Below are positions 16,776-25,970 of a DNA stretch of 64,000 nucleotides, piece by piece (the first letter of the stretch is position 1; each line of letters begins with the position of its first letter). The stretch is from Erythrobacter sp. HKB08 (GTDB taxonomy: Bacteria; Pseudomonadota; Alphaproteobacteria; Sphingomonadales; Sphingomonadaceae), in the NCBI RefSeq assembly GCF_004114695.1, contig NZ_CP035310.1:2153501-2217500 (forward strand). Reading direction: 5' to 3'. The notes beneath the pieces are model-generated. The model was not told where the DNA came from, did not search any database, and saw only the letters and a list, made by a program, of their open reading frames with translations. The translations under genes were made by a program, and so were the position numbers.

Positions 16776-17446
16776 GCAATCCGGTCTACCTTGCACTGGA
16801 CCTCCCGACGCTCGACGCGGCGAAGGCGCTGGCGACAAAGGTCAAGGCGCATGTCGGCGGGCTGAAGCTTGGCCTCGAGTTCTTCTGCGCGCATGGCAGC
16901 CACGGCGTTCACGAGATCGCGCAGGTCGGACTGCCGATCTTCCTCGATCTCAAGCTGCATGACATTCCCAACACCGTCGCCGGCGCGATGCAGGCGATCC
17001 ATGTGCTCGAACCGGCGATCGTCACTGTCCACGCGAGTGGCGGGCGCGCGATGATGGAAGATGCCAAGGCTGCAGCTGCGGAAGGCACCAAGGTCGTCGG
17101 CGTGACCATGCTCACCAGCCTTGACGAGCGCGACATGGCTCGCACCGGCATTTCCGGCACGCCGCACGACCACGTGCTGCGTCTCGCCGAACTGGCCGAA
17201 AGCGCCGGTCTCGATGGTATCGTCTGCTCGGGCCACGAGGTGAAATCGGTCCACAAGCAGTGGAAGAACGGCTTTTTCGTCGTCCCCGGCCTGCGTCCCG
17301 GCGGCCAGGCGACGGGCGACCAGAAGCGCGTCGTTACGCCGCGACAGGCACGCGACGACGGGGCAAGCGTGCTCGTCATCGGCCGCCCGATCAGCCGCGC
17401 GGACGACCCGGAGGCCGCAGCACGCGCCATCGAGGCGACGCTCTAG
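16772..17446 (+). CDS. pyrF: Orotidine 5'-phosphate decarboxylase
   Basis: Final step of UMP synthesis, the decarboxylation of OMP. The 224-residue TIM barrel has the catalytic DLKLHDIPNTV motif, with the Asp-Lys-Asp tetrad residues at 59, 61 and 64, and the C-terminal phosphate-binding segment VIGRPISRADDP. Its ATGA start overlaps the lapA stop. trpF begins 17 nt downstream, so pyrimidine and tryptophan genes appear to share a transcript here. Confidence 0.96.
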   Translation: MSNPVYLALDLPTLDAAKALATKVKAHVGGLKLGLEFFCAHGSHGVHEIAQVGLPIFLDLKLHDIPNTVAGAMQAIHVLEPAIVTVHASGGRAMMEDAKAAAAEGTKVVGVTMLTSLDERDMARTGISGTPHDHVLRLAELAESAGLDGIVCSGHEVKSVHKQWKNGFFVVPGLRPGGQATGDQKRVVTPRQARDDGASVLVIGRPISRADDPEAAARAIEATL

Positions 17447-17463
17447 CTGCCGTGACTGCCCCG

Positions 17464-18087
17464 ATGATCAAGATTTGCGGGCTTTCCACCCCCGAAACCA
17501 TCGAGGCCGCGATCGAGGCGGGCGCGACGCATGTCGGCCTCGTCCATTTCGAGCCGAGCCCGCGTCATGTCGACCTCGGCCGCGCCGCCGAACTGCGCGC
17601 GCTTGCTCGCGGCCGGGCGCAGGTCGTGCTGCTCACGGTGAATGCGGAGATCGAGGCGATGGCGGCGGCGCTCGATGCGGTGAAGCCCGATATCGTGCAG
17701 CTTCACGGCTCGGAAACGCCGGAATGGGCGGCCCTGCTGCGTGAAAAGATGGGCGTGGAAGTTTGGAAGGCGCTCGGCGTTAAAGACGCTCTGACGCTGG
17801 AGAAATCGCGCCGCTTCGAAGGGTCGGTCGACCGCCTGCTGTTCGATGCGCCGGCCAAGGCGCTGCCCGGCGGGAATGGCGAGATTTTCGACTGGCAGCT
17901 TCTCGCCGAATTCGATCACACGATCCCTTGGGGACTTGCGGGCGGCCTGACCGCTGCGAATGTGGCGGAAGGCATCCGCATTACCGGCGCCGAGCTTGTC
18001 GACACGTCCTCCGGTGTCGAGAGCGCGCCGGGTATCAAGGACGCGGCGAAAATCGCCGAATTCTGCGCCGCCGCGCGCTCAGTCTAG
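17464..18087 (+). CDS. trpF: Phosphoribosylanthranilate isomerase
   Basis: Converts N-(5-phosphoribosyl)anthranilate to CdRP in tryptophan synthesis. The 207-residue TIM barrel opens with MIKICGLSTPETIEAAIEAG, where the KICG Cys is the general base. The acid Asp lies in VDRLLFDAPA, and GLAGGLTAANV plus LVDTSSGVES form the phosphate site. I chose the ATG at 17464; a GTG at 17452 would add four residues. In many relatives trpF is followed directly by trpB. Here an outer-membrane protein gene on the opposite strand and two intergenic regions intervene. Confidence 0.95.
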   Translation: MIKICGLSTPETIEAAIEAGATHVGLVHFEPSPRHVDLGRAAELRALARGRAQVVLLTVNAEIEAMAAALDAVKPDIVQLHGSETPEWAALLREKMGVEVWKALGVKDALTLEKSRRFEGSVDRLLFDAPAKALPGGNGEIFDWQLLAEFDHTIPWGLAGGLTAANVAEGIRITGAELVDTSSGVESAPGIKDAAKIAEFCAAARSV

Positions 18088-18100
18088 ACAAGGCTCACAG

Positions 18101-18129
18101 AAAAAGGGCGGCCCCGAAGAGCCGCCCTT
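18101..18129 (-). terminator. Bidirectional terminator between trpF and the omp gene
   Basis: A 9-bp stem, AAGGGCGGC / GCCGCCCTT (18104-18112 with 18121-18129), lies between convergent genes. On the minus strand it is followed by five Ts (plus-strand A-run at 18101-18105), making it the terminator of the outer-membrane protein gene. On the plus strand it can still halt trpF transcripts. Confidence 0.8.
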
Positions 18130-18151
18130 CCCAATTCCTGGCCAGCGAGGC

Positions 18152-18613
18152 TTAGAAGTTGACGCCGACGCCGACAGCGGCGGTGTTCACGTCAACGAAG
18201 TCGCTGAAGAAGTGACGGTATTCAGCCTTCAGGTAGACTGCCGAACCCAGCTTGTGCTGGTAGCCAGCACCGAGGTACGGAACGTCTTCGCCTTCACCGA
18301 AAGCGTAGCCGCCAGCTGCGAACAGCTTGCCGTTGTCGCCAACGTTGGCACCAACGCGGCCACCGACACCCCAGACGAAGTCAGCGCCGTCTGCGAGAAT
18401 GTGGTCGGCCGAAGCTTCGACGCCGATGAACGCGGTGTCGCCGAGGTCGAAGTCGTAGCCAGCTGCAACGCCTGCGACTGCTTCTTCCTGGCCGTTGGCC
18501 CAAGCAATACCGCCACGAGCTTCGACGCGGCCTTCACCGGCAGCGTCCTGAGCGAAAGCCGGAGCCGAAACGGCTGCAGCGACAGTGGCGAGTGCAATTG
18601 CAAACTTACGCAT
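18152..18613 (-). CDS. Small outer-membrane beta-barrel protein
   Basis: This 153-residue protein has a signal peptide (MRKFAIALATVAAAVSAPAFA) and a mature part of alternating hydrophobic/polar strands ending in ...AVGVGVNF. The C-terminal Phe is the usual recognition signal for barrel assembly. It is comparable to eight-stranded OmpA/OmpX-like barrels (OMP_b-brl). Ligand and role are unknown. It has its own terminator and an AT-rich upstream region (18614-18770), with AAGGAT before the start, suggesting independent and possibly strong expression. Its minus-strand position splits the trpF and trpB segments. Confidence 0.8.
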   Translation of the reverse strand: MRKFAIALATVAAAVSAPAFAQDAAGEGRVEARGGIAWANGQEEAVAGVAAGYDFDLGDTAFIGVEASADHILADGADFVWGVGGRVGANVGDNGKLFAAGGYAFGEGEDVPYLGAGYQHKLGSAVYLKAEYRHFFSDFVDVNTAAVGVGVNF

Positions 18614-18732
18614 ATTCTATCCTTTCAATTCTTGCCGCCGGCCAGTGTTGGGAGAGGAGCCGGCGACAGGCTGCGTAAAATTGGCGTGAAAGGATGAACT
18701 TCAACTGACAAATATGTAGTTTTTACATGTTT

Positions 18733-18761
18733 TTGAATGTGTCGCGTTTTTGCAACATCAT
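18733..18761 (+). promoter_or_regulatory. Possible trpB promoter
   Basis: TTGAAT and CATCAT are separated by 17 nt in an AT-rich island upstream of trpB. This is the best sigma70-like pair I can see on the plus strand between the omp gene and trpB. The same AT-rich island probably also holds the omp promoter on the minus strand. This is weak, single-sequence evidence. Confidence 0.3.
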
Positions 18762-18781
18762 GTTAAGGTGAGAGAAAGCTG

Positions 18782-18844
18782 ATGGCCACGTCCGGAGCAT
18801 CTGGACAGCGCCGCATGGCTCTGCCAATCGCGGCGGTGCGATGA
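18782..18844 (+). CDS. Possible 20-residue leader ORF overlapping the trpB start
   Basis: ATG at 18782 opens a frame ([20 protein letters not shown]) whose TGA at 18842-18844 overlaps the trpB ATG as ATGA. A purine-rich AAGG...AGAGAAAG stretch lies upstream, while trpB itself lacks a good Shine-Dalgarno sequence. It contains no Trp codon, so it is not a classical attenuator peptide. If real, it would couple translation into trpB. The overlap could be chance. Confidence 0.3.
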   Translation: MATSGASGQRRMALPIAAVR

Positions 18845-20052
18845 CTGCACCCAATTCCTACCGCAACCAGCCCGACGAGCGCGGGCATTTCGGCGACTAT
18901 GGTGGCCGCTACGTGGCCGAGACCTTAATGCCGCTCGTGCTCGATCTCGAACGCGAATACCGCGCGGCGCAGGCCGACCCGGCATTTCAGGCAGAATTCG
19001 ACGACCTGCTCGAACATTACGTCGGCCGCCCCTCCCCGCTCTATTTCGCCGAACGCCTGACCGAGGCGCTGGGCGGTGCGCAGGTATGGTTCAAGCGCGA
19101 CGAGCTCAATCACACCGGCGCGCACAAGATCAACAATTGCATCGGGCAGATCCTGCTCGCCCGCCGCATGGGCAAGACGCGCATCATCGCGGAAACAGGC
19201 GCGGGCCAGCACGGCGTCGCGACTGCGACCGTCTGCGCGCGCTTCGGCCTGCCCTGCGTCATCTACATGGGCGCAGAGGACGTGAAGCGGCAGTCGCCCA
19301 ACGTCTTCCGCATGAAGCTGCTCGGGGCCGAAGTCGTGCCTGTGACCAGCGGCGCGGCGACGCTCAAGGACGCGATGAACGAAGGGCTGCGGGACTGGGT
19401 CGCGAATGTCCACGACACTTTCTACATTATCGGCACCGCTGCCGGCCCCCATCCCTATCCGGAACTCGTCCGCGACTTCCAGAGCGTGATCGGCAAGGAA
19501 GCGCGCCAGCAGATGCAGGACCGCATCGGTCGCCTGCCCGACCTGCTGGTCGCGGCTATCGGCGGCGGCTCGAACGCTCTCGGCCTGTTCCACCCCTTCC
19601 TCGACGATCCCGAGGTGAAGATGCTTGGTGTCGAGGCAGCGGGTTACGGCCTCGACGGCGACCAGCACGCGGCGAGCCTGCTCGGCGGCTTTCCCGGCAT
19701 CCTCCACGGCAACAAGACCTACCTGCTGCAGGACGACGACGGCCAGATCACCGAAGGCCACTCGATCAGCGCAGGCCTCGACTATCCCGGCATCGGGCCG
19801 GAGCACGCATGGCTCAAGGATTCGGGCCGCGTCGAATATACCGCCGTCACCGACGACGAGGCACTCGACGCTTTCCAGCTCCTTTGCCGGACGGAGGGCA
19901 TCATCCCCGCGCTCGAACCGAGCCACGCCATTGCGGCTGTCGCAAAACGCGCGAAGGAAATGCCGGAAGACAGCGTGATCCTCGCCAACCTGTGCGGCCG
20001 AGGCGACAAGGACATCTTCACCGTCGCCGAGAAGCTTGGAGTGGAGATGTGA
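18841..20052 (+). CDS. trpB: Tryptophan synthase beta chain
   Basis: Condenses indole with serine using pyridoxal phosphate. The 403-residue protein has the PLP-lysine motif [12 protein letters not shown] (Lys96) and the phosphate loop [12 protein letters not shown]. It also contains [19 protein letters not shown]. The start is ATG 18841 ([20 protein letters not shown]), as in homologues. The trpA start codon overlaps the trpB stop (GTGA), as expected for partners of the alpha2-beta2 complex. It is separated from trpF by a reverse-strand gene and probably has its own promoter. Confidence 0.97.
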   Translation: MTAPNSYRNQPDERGHFGDYGGRYVAETLMPLVLDLEREYRAAQADPAFQAEFDDLLEHYVGRPSPLYFAERLTEALGGAQVWFKRDELNHTGAHKINNCIGQILLARRMGKTRIIAETGAGQHGVATATVCARFGLPCVIYMGAEDVKRQSPNVFRMKLLGAEVVPVTSGAATLKDAMNEGLRDWVANVHDTFYIIGTAAGPHPYPELVRDFQSVIGKEARQQMQDRIGRLPDLLVAAIGGGSNALGLFHPFLDDPEVKMLGVEAAGYGLDGDQHAASLLGGFPGILHGNKTYLLQDDDGQITEGHSISAGLDYPGIGPEHAWLKDSGRVEYTAVTDDEALDAFQLLCRTEGIIPALEPSHAIAAVAKRAKEMPEDSVILANLCGRGDKDIFTVAEKLGVEM

Positions 20053-20834
20053 CCCGCATCTCCGACGCTTTCTCGAAGTCGCATCCCGCCCTCGTCTGCT
20101 TCGTCACCGCAGGCGATGGCGACACGGCGGCCAACCTCGACGCGCTGGTCGAAGGTGGCGCCGATGTGATCGAACTCGGCATGCCCTTCACCGATCCGAT
20201 GGCCGATGGCCCTGCAATCCAGGAAGCGAACATTCGCTCGCTCGGCGCCGGGACCAAGACCGCGGACGTTCTGCGCATTGCGACCGAATTCCGCCAGCGC
20301 CACCCGAACGTGCCGCTGGTCCTGATGGGATATGCCAACCCGATGGTCCGGCGCGGGCCGGAGTGGTTCGCCTCGGCTGCCAAGGATGCCGGCGTCGACG
20401 GCGTTATCTGCGTCGATATTCCGCCGGAGGAAGACGAGGCGCTCGGCCCGGCCCTGCGCGCCAAGGGCATCGCGCCGATCCGGCTCGCGACCCCCACCAC
20501 CGATGCCAAGCGCCTGCCGCAGGTGCTCGAAGGCTCGGACGGCTTTCTCTATTACGTTTCCGTCGCCGGGATCACCGGCAAGCAGCAGGCCGCGATCGAT
20601 TCGATCGAGAGCGCCGTCGGCAGGCTCAAGGCCGCGACCGACCTGCCCGTCGCGGTCGGTTTCGGCGTGCGCACGCCCGAACAGGCGCGCGAGATCGCCC
20701 GCGTGTCGGATGGCGTCGTCGTCGGCTCGGCCCTCGTCGAACTGGTCGGCAAGCATGGCGCGGACGCTCCGCGCGCGCTAAAGGAACTGACTTCGGCCCT
20801 CGCAGAGGCGGTTCACACCGCCCGAAACGGCTAA
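20049..20834 (+). CDS. trpA: Tryptophan synthase alpha chain
   Basis: Cleaves indole-3-glycerol phosphate to indole, which is channelled to TrpB. The 261-residue TIM barrel begins at a GTG ([19 protein letters not shown]) that overlaps the trpB stop by 4 nt. The catalytic Glu and Asp are visible as Glu42 in [10 protein letters not shown] and Asp53 in [11 protein letters not shown]. The mobile loop and phosphate-binding segment SVAGITGKQ and the [10 protein letters not shown] motif are intact. accD follows after 20 nt. Confidence 0.96.
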   Translation: MTRISDAFSKSHPALVCFVTAGDGDTAANLDALVEGGADVIELGMPFTDPMADGPAIQEANIRSLGAGTKTADVLRIATEFRQRHPNVPLVLMGYANPMVRRGPEWFASAAKDAGVDGVICVDIPPEEDEALGPALRAKGIAPIRLATPTTDAKRLPQVLEGSDGFLYYVSVAGITGKQQAAIDSIESAVGRLKAATDLPVAVGFGVRTPEQAREIARVSDGVVVGSALVELVGKHGADAPRALKELTSALAEAVHTARNG

Positions 20835-20854
20835 CAGCCGCCAAGGATTAAGAG

Positions 20855-21703
20855 ATGAACTGGCTAACCCGCGTCCGCAATTCGCTGCCCTTCGTGGCCA
20901 AGCGTGAAACCGCCGAAAACCTCTGGGTGAAGTGCAAGTCGTGCCACGAGATGGTTTTCGCGAAGGAATATGCCGACAACCAGCACGTCTGCCCGCGCTG
21001 CGACCACCACGGCCGCATCGGCGCGGACGAGCGCCTCAGCCTGCTGCTCGACATGGGCTATGAAGTGCTGGAACAGCCGGAAGTCGCCGAAGACCCGCTC
21101 AAGTTTCGCGATTCGAAGAAATACACCGACCGCCTGAAGCAGGCGCGTGCGAGCAATCCGCACAAGGATGCCTTCGTCGTCGGCTCGGGCGAGATCGAGG
21201 GCAAGCCGGCTGTCGTCGGCGTGCAGGACTTCGGCTTCATGGGCGGATCGATGGGCATGGCCGTCGGCACGGCCTTCTGCCAAGGCGCCGAGCGCGCGCT
21301 CAGCCGCCGCTGCCCCTACATCGTCGTGACCGCTGCCGGTGGTGCGCGCATGCAGGAAGGCATCCTGAGCCTCATGCAGATGCCCAAGGCGACCGTGATG
21401 ACGCGCCGCCTCGCCGAAGCTGGCCTGCCCTACATCGTCGTGTTGACCGACCCGACCACCGGCGGCGTCACCGCGAGCTATGCCATGCTGGGCGACATCC
21501 ACATCGCAGAACCCGGCGCGCTCATCGGCTTTGCCGGCCAGCGCGTGATCCAGGACACGATCCGCGAGAAGCTGCCCGAAGGCTTCCAGCGGGCCGAGTA
21601 CCTGCACAAGCACGGCATGGTCGACATGGTCGTCCACCGCCACAAGCTGCGCGAAACGCTCGCCAACCTGATCGACTACCTGCAACCCGCCGAAGCGGCC
21701 TGA
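20855..21703 (+). CDS. accD: Acetyl-CoA carboxylase carboxyltransferase subunit beta
   Basis: Half of the carboxyltransferase that makes malonyl-CoA for fatty acid synthesis. The 282-residue protein has an N-terminal four-Cys zinc ribbon (Cys27, Cys30, Cys46, Cys49, in CKSC...CPRC), followed by a crotonase-fold domain with [17 protein letters not shown] and [16 protein letters not shown]. Its linkage trpA-accD-folC is common in Proteobacteria. The partner accA is not in this window. Confidence 0.96.
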   Translation: MNWLTRVRNSLPFVAKRETAENLWVKCKSCHEMVFAKEYADNQHVCPRCDHHGRIGADERLSLLLDMGYEVLEQPEVAEDPLKFRDSKKYTDRLKQARASNPHKDAFVVGSGEIEGKPAVVGVQDFGFMGGSMGMAVGTAFCQGAERALSRRCPYIVVTAAGGARMQEGILSLMQMPKATVMTRRLAEAGLPYIVVLTDPTTGGVTASYAMLGDIHIAEPGALIGFAGQRVIQDTIREKLPEGFQRAEYLHKHGMVDMVVHRHKLRETLANLIDYLQPAEAA

Positions 21704-21707
21704 TCCC

Positions 21708-22997
21708 ATGCGCGATTTCGGGCGCTCGGACGATCCGCGCGTCCAGGCGCAGCTCGACCGGCTCGGCAGCCTGACCCTGCGCGAGGGGCGGATCAATCTC
21801 GATACCGTCCGCGCGCTGTTCGACCGGCTGGGCAATCCGGAAAAGCGGCTACCGCCGGTGTTCCATGTCGCCGGAACCAACGGCAAGGGATCGACCTGCG
21901 CCTTCCTGCGCGCCATGCTCGAGGCAGACGGCAAGCGCGTACACGCGACGACCAGCCCGCACCTGGTGCGCTACAACGAACGGATCCGGGTTGCGGGCAA
22001 GCTGATCGAGGATGCGCGCCTCGCCGAACTGCTGGGGGATGTGTTCGACGCCTCCGATGGCCTGCAGCCGAGTTTCTTCGAAGTCACGATCGCGGCCAGC
22101 TTCCTCGAATTCGCGCGCGTTCCGGCGGATGCCTGCGTGATCGAAGTAGGCCTCGGCGGCAGGCTCGATGCGACCAATGTGGTCGAGCATCCCGCCGCCT
22201 GCGGTATCGCGGCGCTCGGTATCGACCACGAACGTTTCCTGCTCGCGCCGGAGGAAGGCACGCCGGAAGAACCGCTGGCGCGGATCGCGTTCGAGAAGGC
22301 GGGGATCACCAAGCCCGGCTGCTCGCTCGTCACCCTGTCCTATCCGGCCGAAGCCGAGCTCGAGATCGAGCGGATCGCGATGGCGGCGGGTGCTCCGCTA
22401 GCGATGCGCGGGCGCGACTGGCATTCGAGCGTGAGCGGAACCGGGCTGCATTACGCCGACCGCCACGGCGAGCTTGCCCTGCCGCTCCCCTCGCTCCCCG
22501 GCGCGCATCAGGCCGAGAACGCGGCGCTTGCGGTGGCCATGCTGCGCCACCAGGATTTCGTGACCGTCTCGCGCGATGCCATGGCCGAGGGTATCAGGAC
22601 GGCGAAATGGCCCGCGCGCCTGCAGCGCCTTGCACCCGGACCGCTGACGGGTCACCGCGAGATATGGCTCGACGGCGGGCACAACCCGAATGCAGGTGCA
22701 ATGCTGGGCCGTCACTTCGAAGGCCAGCGCCTGCACCTCGTTATCGGGATGATAGAGGGCAAGGACCCTGCGTCGCTTACCGGACCGCTTGCGGGAAGCA
22801 TTGCCAGCATCACCGCCGTGCCGGTCGAGGGATACGACTACCACCCGGCGGCAGCATTCGGCCCGAATGCCTCGGAGGCATCGACGGTCGCCGAAGCCCT
22901 GTCGGCCCTGCCCGACGACGGGCTGCCGGTGCTGATCGCAGGTTCGCTCTACCTTGCGGGCGAAGTCCTCCGCCTCAACGAAGAACTGCCCGACTAA
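21708..22997 (+). CDS. folC: Folylpolyglutamate / dihydrofolate synthase
   Basis: Adds glutamate to dihydropteroate and folates. The 429-residue Mur-ligase-like protein has the ATP-binding loop HVAGTNGKGSTCAFLRAML, the TTSPHLVRYNERIRV segment, and the central GLGGRLDATNVV. The C-terminal domain starts near WLDGGHNPNAG. It begins 4 nt after accD. Its stop is one base from the stop of the convergent transporter gene, with no room for a terminator between them. Confidence 0.95.
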   Translation: MRDFGRSDDPRVQAQLDRLGSLTLREGRINLDTVRALFDRLGNPEKRLPPVFHVAGTNGKGSTCAFLRAMLEADGKRVHATTSPHLVRYNERIRVAGKLIEDARLAELLGDVFDASDGLQPSFFEVTIAASFLEFARVPADACVIEVGLGGRLDATNVVEHPAACGIAALGIDHERFLLAPEEGTPEEPLARIAFEKAGITKPGCSLVTLSYPAEAELEIERIAMAAGAPLAMRGRDWHSSVSGTGLHYADRHGELALPLPSLPGAHQAENAALAVAMLRHQDFVTVSRDAMAEGIRTAKWPARLQRLAPGPLTGHREIWLDGGHNPNAGAMLGRHFEGQRLHLVIGMIEGKDPASLTGPLAGSIASITAVPVEGYDYHPAAAFGPNASEASTVAEALSALPDDGLPVLIAGSLYLAGEVLRLNEELPD

Positions 22998-22998
22998 G

Positions 22999-24720
22999 CT
23001 ATTCCGCCGGGGCGACTTCGGGCGTCACGATGCCCGAATTGCGGCCTGCACGGCTGACGCGGATCCATTCGGCGATGCACAGCACGACCGCGACGAAGCC
23101 GATCAGCGTCGTCAGGACGAAGACGTCGAAATAGCCCTGGTCCTCGATCATCTCGCCCAGCGCACCGCGCCCGAGCGTGCCGACCAGCAGGGTGAGCGAG
23201 GACAGCAGCGCATATTGCACCGCGCTGTATTTCTTCGACACGATCGAGCTTAGCCACGCGACATAGGCTGCCCCGGCAATCCCGATAGCGAGGTTCTCGA
23301 ATGCGATGGTGATCGTCAGCTTCGCGAGCGCAGGGGTTGCACCGGGAAGCTGCGTGATCGCCCAGGTGAAGCCGACCGCATCGCTGAACGCCTGCATGTT
23401 CGCCCCGCCGACGGCGAGGTCCGCGTACAGCAGGTTGGTCAATGCCGCGAGCAGCGCGCCGATGGTCAGCGTCAGCATCCGGCCCAGCACGGTCAGCATG
23501 TACCCGCCCAGCGCCAATCCGGCGATGATCGCCCCGACCCCGAAGAACTTCGATGCGAAGGCGACCTCGTCGTTCGAGTAGTTCAGCTCGCCGAGGTAGA
23601 AGGGATAGGCGAAGGTGCCCCAGATCGCGTCGCAAATGCGGTAGGTCAGCACCAGCGCGAGGATCAGGACCAGCGACCAGCCCATGCGTCCGACGAATTC
23701 CACCAGCGGCAGCACCAGCGCGCGATAGAGGTGGTCCATCGCATAACTGCCGCCCGCAGCGACCGGCGCGTCTTCCTTGAGCACATTGCGGCCCGCTGCC
23801 TTCTCGGAGGCGAGCCAGCCTGCAATCAGCGCAGGGATGACAACGGTCGCGACGATGATCCACGGCCCCCAGCCGAGCGTGAACTCGGTCGGGTTCGGCC
23901 GGTCTTCCGGCGCATAGGTCATCGACATGAACATGAAGGTGAGGACGACCGCGATCGCCGCGGCCCACAGGATACCGACGGCGGCGAGCGCCTTCGCCCG
24001 CACATCCGGGCGCAGCTCGCCCTTCTTGCGCAGGCTCAGCATCAGCTCGTCTTCTGCCAGCCCGTCATCGGCATCGCCGACCTTGCGATCGGGTGCGAAC
24101 AGGCCCGCGATACCGATAACCAGCAGGATCGCGCCCATCATCAGGTAGGTCTGCGGCCAGCCGATGCGTGCCGCGATGATCAGGCCGAGCGCGCCTCCGA
24201 CGAGCGCCGCCAGCCGGTAGCCCATCTGGTAGACGGTCGAGAGGATATCGAGCGTCGCTTCCTCGTCCGCGATGTCGATGCGCCAGGCATTGATCGCGAT
24301 ATCCTGCGTCGCGCTGGCGAGCGCACCGATCCCCGCAAGCAGCGAGAACCAGCCCATGTTGTCGTTCGTCGGATTGCTCAGGCTCAAGGCAATAAGGATC
24401 GCGCCGAGCAGGATTTGCGCCGGGACCATCCATTGCTTGCGCTTGCCGAGCTTCGAGAAGCCGACGATATTCACCTTGTCGATCAGCGGCGACCACAGGA
24501 ACTGGAAGGCATAGGCAAGGCCGATGAGCGAGAAGACGCCCATCGTCTCAAGCTCGACCTCGGCTTCGGTCAGCCAGGCGTAGAGCGTGCCGAGGAACAG
24601 CGCGAACGGCAGGCCGCTGGCAAAGCCGAACAGCGCCATGAAGCCGGTCTTGCGGTTGCGCATCGCGCGGAAGACTTCTCGCCAGCCCGGTTTTTTCTTT
24701 TCAGCCGTAGCTTCGGCCAT
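22999..24720 (-). CDS. MFS transporter of the AmpG (muropeptide permease) type
   Basis: This 573-residue inner-membrane protein has at least 12 predicted spans. The N-terminal part GFASGLPFALFLGTLYAWLTE and the following FQFLWSPLIDKV match the AmpG family, which imports GlcNAc-anhydroMurNAc peptides for cell-wall recycling. It is longer than E. coli AmpG (491); the central cytoplasmic loop (about residues 210-250) and the region near residues 270-330 carry the extra length. No ampD or beta-lactamase genes adjoin, so substrate assignment is by family only. Confidence 0.8.
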   Translation of the reverse strand: MAEATAEKKKPGWREVFRAMRNRKTGFMALFGFASGLPFALFLGTLYAWLTEAEVELETMGVFSLIGLAYAFQFLWSPLIDKVNIVGFSKLGKRKQWMVPAQILLGAILIALSLSNPTNDNMGWFSLLAGIGALASATQDIAINAWRIDIADEEATLDILSTVYQMGYRLAALVGGALGLIIAARIGWPQTYLMMGAILLVIGIAGLFAPDRKVGDADDGLAEDELMLSLRKKGELRPDVRAKALAAVGILWAAAIAVVLTFMFMSMTYAPEDRPNPTEFTLGWGPWIIVATVVIPALIAGWLASEKAAGRNVLKEDAPVAAGGSYAMDHLYRALVLPLVEFVGRMGWSLVLILALVLTYRICDAIWGTFAYPFYLGELNYSNDEVAFASKFFGVGAIIAGLALGGYMLTVLGRMLTLTIGALLAALTNLLYADLAVGGANMQAFSDAVGFTWAITQLPGATPALAKLTITIAFENLAIGIAGAAYVAWLSSIVSKKYSAVQYALLSSLTLLVGTLGRGALGEMIEDQGYFDVFVLTTLIGFVAVVLCIAEWIRVSRAGRNSGIVTPEVAPAE

Positions 24721-24792
24721 GCCCTAGCGTCCTTCCCGTTGACCCGAATTTCTGCGACATTAGCCGCGTGGAGAGGACATAGGAAAGACAAG

Positions 24793-25953
24793 ATGAACCC
24801 CGTCGACACAGAAAATCGCGGCCGTCGCCCGACCGACGGACAACTCGCGCTGGCCGAAAAGATCGCGCAGGGCGAAACGCGGGCGAGCGAAGGCATCACG
24901 CATGTGCCTGCCAGCGTCTATACCGACCCGGCCTATTTCGAGCGTGAGAAGGCGGCGCTGTTCGACAAGCTGCCGCAGGTGCTCGCGCCGAGCGCCCTGC
25001 TGCCAGAGCCGAACATGGCCGTCCCGCACGATGCCACCGGCCGCCCGCTGCTGCTGACGCGCGATGCCGACGGGCAGGTCCACGTGTTCCTCAACGTTTG
25101 CCGCCATCGCGGCACGCGGCTGGTCGAGGGCGAGGACGTGCAATGCGCCAAGCGGCTCGTCTGCCCCTACCATGCGTGGACCTATCGCCTCGACGGCAAG
25201 CTGCTCGCCCTGCCCCGTCCCGAGACCTTTCCCGGCATGGAAAAGTCCGACATGCCGCTGATCGAACTGCCGAGCCGCGAGACCGGCGGCCTCATCTGGT
25301 TCTCGCCTGACGAAAATGCCGATTTCAGCGATGCCGAGACCCTTGGCGATGATTTTGCCGCATTCGGCATGGCGGACCACTTCCTGTTCCGCCGCAAGAC
25401 CCACGAGGTCGCAGGCAACTGGAAGCTCATCATGGATGCCTTCCTCGAAAGCTACCATGTGACCCGCCTGCACGCGAACACCATCGGCCCCTTCTTCAAG
25501 GACGGCATCACGAGCGGCGACCAGGTCGGCCCGCACCAGCGATCTGCAGTCGGGCGGCGCGAGGAGATGGACGAGGTCGACCTGACCGACATGGCCGCAC
25601 TGCGCCGGGTTGTGACCTACGCCTACCAGCTGCTCCCCGCGACGATCATCATCCCGAGCCCCGACTACATCAATGTCATGGTCCTGATGCCGCACGCGCA
25701 TGACCGCACGCTGGTCGAGGATTTCATGCTGATCCCCGAAGCGCCCGCGACCGACAAGGCGCGCGACCACTGGGAACGCAGCTGGGCGCTGCTCGACGGC
25801 GGGGTCTTTGCGAGCGAGGATTTCCGTGCAGCCGAACTCGGCCAGCAGGGTCTTTCGACCGGCGCGATCCCCGAATTGACGCTCGGCATGCTCGAAGGCG
25901 GCATCCGGCGTTTTCACGAAACGGTCGAGGAAGCGTTGCGCGCGGTCAATTGA
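24793..25953 (+). CDS. Rieske [2Fe-2S] ring-hydroxylating oxygenase, alpha-subunit type
   Basis: This 386-residue oxygenase has a Rieske centre with ligands in NVCRHRGTRL and CPYHAWTYRL (C-x-H...C-x2-H). The C-terminal catalytic domain has mononuclear-iron histidines in ESYHVTRLH. No small subunit, ferredoxin or reductase gene is adjacent, so electron donor and substrate are unknown. Such stand-alone members act on aromatic acids, quaternary amines or sterol-like compounds. The ATG at 24793 has AGGAAAG about 6 nt upstream. It is divergent from the AmpG-like gene and likely cotranscribed with the downstream pseudouridine synthase gene 17 nt away. Confidence 0.88.
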   Translation: MNPVDTENRGRRPTDGQLALAEKIAQGETRASEGITHVPASVYTDPAYFEREKAALFDKLPQVLAPSALLPEPNMAVPHDATGRPLLLTRDADGQVHVFLNVCRHRGTRLVEGEDVQCAKRLVCPYHAWTYRLDGKLLALPRPETFPGMEKSDMPLIELPSRETGGLIWFSPDENADFSDAETLGDDFAAFGMADHFLFRRKTHEVAGNWKLIMDAFLESYHVTRLHANTIGPFFKDGITSGDQVGPHQRSAVGRREEMDEVDLTDMAALRRVVTYAYQLLPATIIIPSPDYINVMVLMPHAHDRTLVEDFMLIPEAPATDKARDHWERSWALLDGGVFASEDFRAAELGQQGLSTGAIPELTLGMLEGGIRRFHETVEEALRAVN

Positions 25954-25970
25954 GCGTTTAGGCGCGCGCC

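Noticed and set aside
18782-18844. Classical trp attenuator
   Set aside because: The short ORF before trpB has no Trp codons and no terminator/antiterminator pair follows before trpB, so attenuation is not supported.
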